From: Actinomycetes bacterium
GTDB lineage: Bacteria > Actinomycetota > Actinomycetes > Actinomycetales > Actinomycetaceae
Direction: 5' to 3'
DNA length: 8,671 nt
NCBI GenBank assembly: GCA_023426345.1
Contig: JAFAAX010000012.1
Coordinates: 1 to 8,671, forward strand
Both the position numbers and the translations under genes were made by a program. The stretch's first letter is position 1, and each line of letters starts with the position of its first letter. The notes under the pieces were generated by a model. That model did no database searches and was not told the DNA's origin. It worked only from the letters and a program-made list of their open reading frames with translations. This document shows positions 1 to 4,707 of this stretch, piece by piece.

Positions 1-52
1 ACTTCGGTTCTCTTTCCCCGCGACTTCGGTTCTCTTCCCCCGTCACTTCGGT
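1..52. repeat. Tandem array, 22-bp period, core ACTTCGGT (left edge)
   Basis: Two full 22-bp units (1-22 and 23-44) and the start of a third (45-52) each begin with ACTTCGGT. The first two continue with TCTCTT and a C-rich stretch. The array runs off the left edge, so its full size is unknown. Read on the minus strand the core is ACCGAAGT, identical to the core of the array at 6449-6536, which has the same period. It lies beyond the 3' end of the leftward vapC gene. If a leftward gene begins just outside the window, the array would be in its leader, but that cannot be seen here. Confidence 0.85.
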
Positions 53-64
53 TCCGTCGCCGTG

Positions 65-103
65 GACGAGGGCGACCCCGCTGTGCGCTCAGCTGCGGGC
101 GTC
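65..103. repeat. Possible decayed copy of the 56-bp hairpin element
   Basis: The stretch begins with GACGAGGGCGAC, the same 12 bases that open the intact copies at 534 and 2297. It also keeps a GCGCT..CAG segment, as in their loop side, and ends with GGGCGTC as in their right arm. It is shorter (39 bp) and can only form a weaker hairpin (CCCGC with GCGGG, and GACG with CGTC). It overlaps the vapC stop codon and could act as that gene's terminator. Calling it a copy of the element is an inference from partial identity. Confidence 0.4.
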
Positions 104-472
104 AAAAGTGTCGTACGCCGAGGCCAGCAACAGATGATCGGCGGTCACCAGGGTGAGACCGTCGGTGTGCGACTGGGCGATGAGCATGGTGTCGAACGGG
201 TCGCCATGGGGCAGATCGACGTCGGGGAGTGCCACGAGATGGCGGTGGGCGACGGATAGTTCCGCGGCGCCCAACGCCTCGACTCCAGCGGCCAGTTGGG
301 CGGGCGAGTGGGGCAGTCGACCCTTCGCGAACGTGATCGCGAGCTCCCACAGGGAGGCCGTCGAGATGCAGACGGATTCTGCTGCTCCGAGCAGGTCAAC
401 AGTCTGGGGGCCCACGTGATGGGGCGAGAACAGGGCCCAGAGCAGGACGTGGGAGTCCAGGAGCACCTCCAT
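89..472 (-). CDS. vapC: VapC-family PIN-domain ribonuclease toxin
   Basis: The gene encodes a 127-residue protein, the usual size for a VapC toxin. The single PIN domain spans the whole protein and has the expected acidic residues: Asp6 in LLDSHVLLW, Glu43 in SLWELAI, Asp91 and Asp94 in HGDPFDTMLIAQ, and Asp112 in LVTADHLL. These would bind Mg2+ for cleavage of RNA (tRNA or rRNA in characterised VapCs); the target here is unknown. The start at 472 is chosen because the PIN fold begins at MEVLLDSH and the ATG follows the antitoxin stop codon by one base (TGA, c, ATG), the usual coupled toxin-antitoxin layout. No good ribosome binding site is seen, so expression probably relied on translation of the upstream antitoxin. 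That antitoxin is now only a fragment, so the toxin may be orphaned, silent or controlled in trans. All visible catalytic residues are intact. Confidence 0.87.
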   Translation of the reverse strand: MEVLLDSHVLLWALFSPHHVGPQTVDLLGAAESVCISTASLWELAITFAKGRLPHSPAQLAAGVEALGAAELSVAHRHLVALPDVDLPHGDPFDTMLIAQSHTDGLTLVTADHLLLASAYDTFDARS

Positions 473-473
473 G

Positions 474-533
474 TCAGGACAGCTCGCGATCGAGGGAACG
501 CTTGAAGTCGTCCGCGATGTCCGGGTCCGGCCC
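474..533 (-). pseudogene. C-terminal remnant of the VapC-partner antitoxin (Phd/VapB-like)
   Basis: Reading leftward, a frame ending at the TGA at 474-476 encodes PDPDIADDFKRSLDREL just before the stop. This resembles the acidic DPDFADD-type tail of Phd/YefM-like antitoxins, which wraps around the PIN toxin. Upstream the frame runs into the hairpin element at 534 and meets an in-frame stop at 561-563, with no ATG, GTG or TTG between. The DNA-binding and dimerisation half is therefore missing, and the space is filled by the hairpin element and the tetR promoter. The position one base ahead of vapC fits an antitoxin tail. The exact family is uncertain because so little is left. Confidence 0.65.
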
Positions 534-589
534 GACGAGGGCGACGCCCCCTCGCGCTGGTCAGTCCCACGTGAGGGGGCGTCCTCGTC
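534..589. repeat. 56-bp hairpin element, copy 1
   Basis: The element is a long imperfect palindrome. The left arm is 534-557, the 11-base loop is 558-568 (TGGTCAGTCCC) and the right arm is 569-589. It forms about 19 Watson-Crick pairs plus one G-T wobble, with a 3-base bulge in the left arm. It matches 52 of 56 bases of the copy at 2297-2352, with no length difference. It lies between divergent genes, so it is not a terminator for either. It ends one base before the presumed -35 of tetR and begins where the antitoxin remnant ends. This looks like a dispersed intergenic (REP-like or MITE-like) repeat. Confidence 0.85.
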
Positions 590-590
590 C

Positions 591-620
591 TTGCGTGTTG
601 TACCTGTAGGTAGGTACACT
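591..620 (+). promoter_or_regulatory. tetR promoter giving a leaderless mRNA
   Basis: A -35-like TTGCGT (591-596), an 18-bp spacer and a -10-like TACACT (615-620) sit 6 bp before the ATG at 627. Transcription would start at or next to the A of the start codon. There is no Shine-Dalgarno sequence in the intervening CGGGGC, which agrees with leaderless translation, common in Actinobacteria. The tetR operator overlaps the spacer and the -10. Confidence 0.6.
600..617. promoter_or_regulatory. Palindromic operator for the adjacent TetR regulator
   Basis: The site reads GTACCT, six bases, AGGTAC (600-605 and 612-617), a perfect outer inverted repeat. A second palindrome, TACCT-GT-AGGTA (601-612), is nested in it. 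TetR-family proteins commonly bind such palindromes next to their own genes. The overlap with the spacer and -10 of the tetR promoter predicts autorepression of tetR and the downstream gap gene. Confidence 0.65.
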
Positions 621-626
621 CGGGGC

Positions 627-1238
627 ATGGACTCGCGGGAGCGGCTGGTCGAGGCGATGAGCGACCTCATCTGGGAACGCGGTTATGCCGCGACCAGCCC
701 CCGCGAGGTGCGGGAGCGCTCCGGCGTCGGCCAGGGGAGCATGTACCACCACTTCCCGACCAAGCGTGACTTGGGGATTGCGGCGATCCGGCGCAACTGC
801 GAAACCTTGCTGCCTGGAACGCTCGCGCCGCTGTCCGAGGCCCAGGATCCGATGGACGCGCTGATCCGATACCTCAGCCGCGACTCCGATCCGCTGAGGG
901 GATGCAAGGTGGGGCGGCTCACCCAGGACCCCGAGGTGGTCGCGGACTCCGGCATGCTGGCTCCGATCCGTGACGCCTTCCAGGCCGTCCACCGCAGCCT
1001 GGTCCCGGTGATCGCCCAGGCCATCCGGATCGGCCAGCTCCCCCCGACCGTCGACGCCGACCGCCTCGCGTTCGCGCTGACGGCGATCATCCAGGGCGGC
1101 TACGTGCTGGCCATCGCCGCGCAGGACCGGCGCCCCTTCGACGAGGCGCGGGCGGGAGCGCGGGATCTTCTCCGCGCCACCGCTTCAGGACGTGCCGCCG
1201 CGCCTGCGGCGGCATCAGGAGAAGGAGAATCCTCATGA
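627..1238 (+). CDS. TetR/AcrR-family transcriptional regulator
   Basis: The protein has 203 residues, a typical TetR length. The N-terminal helix-turn-helix covers about residues 5-50, with TSPREVRERSG as the second helix and the classic recognition stretch VGQGSMYHHFPTK at 34-46. The remainder is a helical ligand-binding and dimerisation domain containing GCKVGRLTQDPEV (92-104), which recalls the LmrA/YxaF-like branch. The tail from about residue 187 is Ala- and Gly-rich and probably disordered; the strong ribosome binding site for gap lies within its codons. The ATG at 627 is chosen because the helix-turn-helix begins there and a -10 box sits 6 bp upstream; starts further upstream would read through the operator and hairpin element. 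The gene overlaps gap by ATGA, so the two form an operon. Its ligand is unknown. Two cysteines (58 and 93) are visible, but a redox role is only speculation. Confidence 0.9.
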   Translation: MDSRERLVEAMSDLIWERGYAATSPREVRERSGVGQGSMYHHFPTKRDLGIAAIRRNCETLLPGTLAPLSEAQDPMDALIRYLSRDSDPLRGCKVGRLTQDPEVVADSGMLAPIRDAFQAVHRSLVPVIAQAIRIGQLPPTVDADRLAFALTAIIQGGYVLAIAAQDRRPFDEARAGARDLLRATASGRAAAPAAASGEGESS

Positions 1239-2242
1239 CTGTTCGTATCGGCATCAATGGATTCGGCCGGATCGGCCGCACGTATCTGCGCGCGGCCCTG
1301 GCCGGCAAGGCCGACGTCGAGGTCGTCGCCGTCAACGACCTCACCGACGCCCGGACCCTGGCGACCCTCCTGGAGTGGGACTCGATCTCCGGGCATCTGG
1401 AGGGCGTCGGCGTCGACGGCGGCGGAACGCTGACCGTCGGCGACCACGAGATCGCCGTGTTCTCCCAGCGCGATCCGGGCGCCATCGACTGGGGCGGCGT
1501 CGGCGCGGATGTCGTCATCGAGTCCACCGGCTTCTTCACCGATGGCGAGAAGGCTCGGGCCCACCTCCACGGCGGGGCGAAGAAGGTCATCATCTCGGCG
1601 CCCGCCTCCGGTGACGTTCCGACGTTCGTCCTGGGCGTCAACGACGATACACTGGACGTCGGCGCGTCCGACGTGTTCTCCAACGGGTCGTGCACCACGA
1701 ACTCGCTGGCGCCGCTGGCGAAGGTCCTCAACGACGCGTTCGGCATCGAGTCCGGCCTCATGACCACGGTCCACGCCTACACCGGCGATCAGCGCCTCCA
1801 CGACGCCCCTCACAAGGATCTGCGCCGGGCCCGCGCCGCCGCCCTGTCCACGATCCCGACATCGTCGGGTGCGGCCAAGGCGATCGGGCTGGTCATCCCC
1901 GAACTCGAGGGGAGGCTCACCGGCGCCGCTCTGCGCGTGCCGGTCCCGGTCGGATCCATCACGGACCTGACGGTCGTCACCCGCGAGACCGCTTCTGCCG
2001 AGTCCGTCGACCAGGCGTTCCGAGCCGCGGCCGCCTCCGGCCCGCTCGCCGGCTATCTCCAGTACTCGGAGGCGCCCCTGGTCTCGCACGACATCGTCGG
2101 CAACCCGGCGTCCTCGATCTACGACGCGCCGCTGACCGAGGTCATCGGCCGCCAGGTCAAGGTCTTCGGCTGGTACGACAACGAGTGGGGCTTCTCGAAC
2201 CGACTGGTCGAGTTCTCCGAGAAGGTCGGCCAGGCGATCTGA
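1235..2242 (+). CDS. gap: Type I NAD-dependent glyceraldehyde-3-phosphate dehydrogenase
   Basis: This 335-residue enzyme oxidises glyceraldehyde-3-phosphate to 1,3-bisphosphoglycerate with NAD+ and phosphate in glycolysis, in the cytoplasm. The Rossmann motif INGFGRIGR (7-15) and Asp35 in AVND (an NAD-preferring residue) open the protein. The catalytic Cys153 lies in SCTTN and the catalytic His180 in TTVHAYT. The C-terminus has the conserved WYDNEWGFSNR. Length is full and nothing is truncated. The second cysteine of the common CTTNC active-site motif is replaced by Ser157. The start codon overlaps the tetR stop (ATGA) and has a strong AAGGAG seven bases upstream, inside tetR. Control by a TetR-family protein is unusual for a central glycolytic gene and suggests a second, inducible isozyme; whether another gap exists in the genome cannot be seen. 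Regulation is inferred from the shared promoter and operator at 591-620. Confidence 0.95.
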   Translation: MTVRIGINGFGRIGRTYLRAALAGKADVEVVAVNDLTDARTLATLLEWDSISGHLEGVGVDGGGTLTVGDHEIAVFSQRDPGAIDWGGVGADVVIESTGFFTDGEKARAHLHGGAKKVIISAPASGDVPTFVLGVNDDTLDVGASDVFSNGSCTTNSLAPLAKVLNDAFGIESGLMTTVHAYTGDQRLHDAPHKDLRRARAAALSTIPTSSGAAKAIGLVIPELEGRLTGAALRVPVPVGSITDLTVVTRETASAESVDQAFRAAAASGPLAGYLQYSEAPLVSHDIVGNPASSIYDAPLTEVIGRQVKVFGWYDNEWGFSNRLVEFSEKVGQAI

Positions 2243-2255
2243 CCGGTCCCGCCCG

Positions 2256-2273
2256 GGCCCGCCGGATCGGGCC
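2256..2273 (+). terminator. Weak hairpin after gap
   Basis: GGCCCG (2256-2261) pairs with CGGGCC (2268-2273) across a 6-base loop, starting 14 bp after the gap stop codon. No T-tract follows, so if it terminates transcription it does so inefficiently or with Rho. The larger hairpin at 2297-2352 may be the real barrier. Confidence 0.3.
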
Positions 2274-2296
2274 GATGCCGGGTCTTCCTCACGATC

Positions 2297-2352
2297 GACG
2301 AGGGCGACGCCCCCTCACGCTGGTCAGCCCCGCGTGAGGGGGCGCCCTCGTC
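2297..2352. repeat. 56-bp hairpin element, copy 2 (possible gap terminator)
   Basis: The left arm (2297-2320) and right arm (2332-2352) form 21 Watson-Crick pairs with a 3-base bulge in the left arm and an 11-base loop (TGGTCAGCCCC). The flanking C2296 and G2353 add one more pair. It differs from copy 1 at four of 56 positions. It lies 54 bp after gap and 32 bp before the next gene in the same direction, where it could stop transcription from gap. No T-run follows, so Rho-independent termination in the classical sense is not supported. Confidence 0.85.
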
Positions 2353-2372
2353 GCGGGGGATGGGCCGGCGCC

Positions 2373-2378
2373 TACGAT
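2373..2378 (+). promoter_or_regulatory. -10 box of a leaderless promoter for the SCP2-like gene
   Basis: TACGAT sits 6 bp before the ATG at 2385, the same distance as the TACACT box before tetR. No Shine-Dalgarno sequence lies in the intervening GGGCCC. No convincing -35 is visible upstream. Confidence 0.5.
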
Positions 2379-2384
2379 GGGCCC

Positions 2385-2753
2385 ATGTCCCGGAGAAGGA
2401 TCGACCCGGCGGAGGGGATCGAGGCGCTGCGCGCATGGCGGGCGGATCCGGCTGGCGCCCCGCGAGGCCTGATGCTGGTGGCGGTGCGCTTCACCCTGGA
2501 GGAGCTCGGCGAGCTGCATCCCGGCCGGTCGGTCGAGGTGAGGGTGCCGCCGGCGGGGGCCGTCCAGATCCTGCCCGGCACCGTCCACCGCCGGGGAACG
2601 CCTCCAGCCGTCGTCGAGACGGACATGCCGACGTGGCTGGGTCTGGCGGTGGGGGACGTCGGGTGGCGGCAGGCGGAGGACGATGGCCGGGTGCGGGCGT
2701 CCGGCCAGCGCGCGGACTTGGCGCCCTATCTGCCGGTGGTCGATCTCTGCTGA
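2385..2753 (+). CDS. Small SCP2-like (sterol carrier family) actinobacterial protein
   Basis: The gene encodes 122 residues resembling the short 'sterol carrier family protein' of Actinobacteria (SCP2-like fold). The recognisable stretch is VRVPPAGAVQILPG, then HRRGTPPAVVETD, MPTWLGLAVG and GRVRASGQRADLAPYLPV, which cover about residues 50-120. Proteins of this family have no proven function; lipid or hydrophobic ligand binding is inferred only from the fold. There is no signal peptide or membrane segment. The start at 2385 is chosen because it follows a -10 box by 6 bp, the leaderless geometry also seen at tetR. An upstream ATG at 2334 would lie inside the hairpin element and is unlikely. 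The stop codon is 6 bp from the end of the convergent ptsI gene, with no terminator between. The neighbours give no clear functional link. Confidence 0.8.
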   Translation: MSRRRIDPAEGIEALRAWRADPAGAPRGLMLVAVRFTLEELGELHPGRSVEVRVPPAGAVQILPGTVHRRGTPPAVVETDMPTWLGLAVGDVGWRQAEDDGRVRASGQRADLAPYLPVVDLC

Positions 2754-2759
2754 GGGGAG

Positions 2760-4499
2760 TCAGGCCAGTCCGAGCGCCTCACGGGCGTGGTTGCGGGCGT
2801 CGCCGGGGTCTTCGGTGTTCTGGATGGCGCGGGCTGCGGCGCGGCACTGCTCCATGGTGACTTGTGCGAGTTGGGCCCCCACGGCGGGGATGGCGTTGGT
2901 GGCCATGGAGAGGCTGGTGATGCCCATGCCGGTGAGGACGCAGGCGAGGAGGGGGTCGGCGGCGGCTTCCCCGCACACGCCGACAGGTTTGCCGGCGGAC
3001 ATCCCGGCCTCCGCGGTGTGGGCGATCAGTGCGAGGACGGCGGGTTGCCAGGGGTCGGAGTATTCGGCGAGATGGGGGGACATGCGGTCGGCGGCCATCG
3101 TGTACTGGGTGAGGTCGTTGGTGCCGACGGAGACGAAGTCGACTTCGGTGAGGAACTGGTCGATGAGGATGACGGCGGCGGGGACCTCGATCATGATGCC
3201 CGCGCGCAGTCCGCGCTCGTGGACGAGCTGGGCGAACCAGCGGGCTTCGGGGATGGTGGAGATCATGGGGGCCATCACCCACACGCTGGTGTGGGGCTGC
3301 TGGGCGGCTGCGGCGGCGATGGCGTCGAGTTGGTGGGTGAGCAGGTCGGGGTTCTGGCCGGTGGTGCGGATGCCGCGCACGCCGAGTGCGGGGTTGAACT
3401 CCTCGGACAGGGTGGCGAAGGGGACGGGCTTGTCGGAGCCGGCGTCCAGGGTGCGCACGACGACCTTCGAGGTCGGGAAGGCCGCGAAGACGGGTTCGTA
3501 GGAGGCGGTCTGGGAGGCGACCGCGGGTTCGACCTGCGTGTTGAGGAACAGGAGCTCCGTGCGGAACAGGCCGACGCCCTCGGCCTGGCCCTGGGCGGCG
3601 GTGCGGGCACCGGGTCCGTCCTGGACGTTGGCGAGGAGTTGGACGCCCACGCCGTCGGCGGTGTGCCCGGGGCCGCGCCAGGTGCGGATCAGCGCCACGC
3701 GCTCGGCGTCCTCGGCCACGAGGGCGCGGGCGGTGTCCTCTGGGACGCCGAGGGTGAGGGAGCCCGCGTGGGCGTCGACCAGGACGGGGGCGCCCTCGGG
3801 GATGGAGGCCAGCTCGCGCGCCGCGACGATGCAGGGGATGCCGAGCTGGCGGGCGATGATGGAGGTGTGCGACGTCGGCCCGCCCACCTGGGTGGCGATG
3901 GCGACGTAGCGGGCGGGGTCCAGGCCCGCCGTGTCGGCGGGGGAGAGGTCGTCGGCGAGCAGGACCACGGGATGGTCAACGAGGGGGATGCCGGGCTCGG
4001 GCTCGCCTGTGAGGTGGGCGATGACGCGGTCGCGGACGTCGCGCAGGTCGGTCGTGCGCTCCTCCATGAGGCCCCCGGCCTTCTGGAACAGGTCGACGAA
4101 CTTCTCCGTGGCCGCCATCGTGGCCTGGATGGCCGGCGTGCCCTGGCGGATGCGCCGGGTCGCCTCCTTCTTCCAGGCCTTGTCGGTGGCCAGGGACGCG
4201 GTGACGGCCAAGACCTCGGCCACGTGGCCCGTGGCCGAATCGGCCCGTCGGAGCAGGCCCTCGGCCACCTCTCCCGAAGCCCGCTCGAACGCCGCCACGG
4301 CGTCCTCGCGCTGATCCTGCGCCAGCTCCGGCGCGCTCACCGGCGGCAACGCGGGGCGCCGCGTCCACGCCGCCGGCGCCCACGCCACCCCCGGCACCAC
4401 CGGCGTCCCGTAGACCACGGAAGGGGCGGGACCGCTGTCGGCCGTGCCCGCCGCATCGGCGGGGCCGGAGCCCTCTGTGATGTCCATGGTGTCGCTCAT
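2760..4499 (-). CDS. ptsI: Phosphoenolpyruvate-protein phosphotransferase, PTS Enzyme I
   Basis: The 579-residue cytoplasmic enzyme takes phosphate from PEP and passes it to HPr, the first step for all PTS sugars. The N-terminal half has the HPr-binding helical region followed by the phospho-histidine loop GGPTSHTSIIAR with His211. The C-terminal PEP-binding barrel has EGVGLFRTELLFL, FNPALGVRGIRT, GIMIEVPAA, VDFVSVGTNDLTQYT (about 453-467) and the active-site Cys509 in VGVCGEAAADP. The start at 4499 is chosen because a strong GGAGGAGGAGA lies just upstream. An in-frame ATG at 4517 would put that sequence inside the coding region. Even so, about 26 acidic, Ala/Gly-rich residues precede the first conserved segment (SVVYGTPVVPGVAW), so the protein is somewhat longer than E. 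coli Enzyme I. It is divergent from fruR-fruK-fruA, as in Corynebacterium glutamicum, and probably shares regulation from the region between. Confidence 0.96.
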   Translation of the reverse strand: MSDTMDITEGSGPADAAGTADSGPAPSVVYGTPVVPGVAWAPAAWTRRPALPPVSAPELAQDQREDAVAAFERASGEVAEGLLRRADSATGHVAEVLAVTASLATDKAWKKEATRRIRQGTPAIQATMAATEKFVDLFQKAGGLMEERTTDLRDVRDRVIAHLTGEPEPGIPLVDHPVVLLADDLSPADTAGLDPARYVAIATQVGGPTSHTSIIARQLGIPCIVAARELASIPEGAPVLVDAHAGSLTLGVPEDTARALVAEDAERVALIRTWRGPGHTADGVGVQLLANVQDGPGARTAAQGQAEGVGLFRTELLFLNTQVEPAVASQTASYEPVFAAFPTSKVVVRTLDAGSDKPVPFATLSEEFNPALGVRGIRTTGQNPDLLTHQLDAIAAAAAQQPHTSVWVMAPMISTIPEARWFAQLVHERGLRAGIMIEVPAAVILIDQFLTEVDFVSVGTNDLTQYTMAADRMSPHLAEYSDPWQPAVLALIAHTAEAGMSAGKPVGVCGEAAADPLLACVLTGMGITSLSMATNAIPAVGAQLAQVTMEQCRAAARAIQNTEDPGDARNHAREALGLA

Positions 4500-4504
4500 G
4501 CCGA

Positions 4505-4515
4505 TCTCCTCCTCC
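4505..4515 (-). promoter_or_regulatory. Ribosome binding site that fixes the ptsI start
   Basis: On the minus strand GGAGGAGGAGA ends 5 bases before the ATG at 4499. It overlaps the codons of the alternative start at 4517, which itself has no such site, so the shorter protein beginning MSDTMD is preferred. Confidence 0.8.
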
Positions 4516-4532
4516 ATGACGAGTTGTGGCCC

Positions 4533-4538
4533 AGCGTA
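4533..4538 (-). promoter_or_regulatory. Possible -10 box for ptsI
   Basis: On the minus strand TACGCT follows GACTG about 33 bp upstream of the ptsI start. The matching -35 region (around 4556-4562, CTCACG or GCTCAC) is poor. The call rests mainly on position. Confidence 0.25.
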
Positions 4539-4610
4539 CAGTCGAACCGGCGGAGCGTGAGCTGCCTCTCAGAACGATGTGGCCTACACCCATGAAACCA
4601 CACAAACTCA

Positions 4611-4630
4611 CTGTTGTAATCTGTTGGATC
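4611..4630. promoter_or_regulatory. Candidate FruR operator: CTGTTG direct repeat
   Basis: CTGTTG occurs at 4611-4616 and again at 4621-4626, exactly 10 bp apart and so on the same face of the helix. The pair covers the -35 box of the fruR promoter and part of the spacer. DeoR-family repressors often use repeated short motifs near their own promoters. Repression of fruR-fruK-fruA from here is plausible but inferred. Confidence 0.4.
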
Positions 4631-4642
4631 GACCGGTAGTGT
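4614..4642 (+). promoter_or_regulatory. Promoter of the fruR-fruK-fruA operon
   Basis: TTGTAA (4614-4619) and TAGTGT (4637-4642) are separated by 17 bp, an ideal primary-sigma layout. Transcription would start near 4649, leaving a leader of about 59 bases before the fruR ATG. This stretch is clearly less GC-rich than its surroundings. Confidence 0.6.
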
Positions 4643-4664
4643 GGGGACAGCAGAAGGACCCATC

Positions 4665-4693
4665 GACGAAGAAGCCCCCGCAGACGAAGAAGC
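4665..4693 (+). repeat. Short direct repeat in the fruR leader
   Basis: GACGAAGAAGC occurs at 4665-4675 and 4683-4693, an 18-base period, within the predicted untranslated leader. It precedes the fruR ribosome binding site (GAGG, 4695-4698). No function can be assigned. Confidence 0.6.
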
Positions 4694-4707
4694 TGAGGAC
4701 CACCACC

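Noticed and set aside
62..259. A short plus-strand open frame at the left edge
   Set aside because: It lies antisense to vapC, has no family resemblance, and begins in the repeat region.
3141..3150. GACTTCGGTG inside ptsI, an exact match to the array core
   Set aside because: It encodes the conserved TEVDF stretch of Enzyme I in a sensible codon pattern and is a single copy without 22-bp repeats, so it is most likely coincidence.
4572..4590. A CRP/GlxR-type site around TGTGGCCTACAC in the ptsI-fruR intergenic region
   Set aside because: The half-sites are poorly symmetric and the spacing does not match the TGTGA-N6-TCACA pattern.
2787..4595. A 602-codon open frame antisense to ptsI
   Set aside because: The translation is Gly-, Asp- and Val-rich low-complexity sequence, and the opposite strand clearly encodes Enzyme I.
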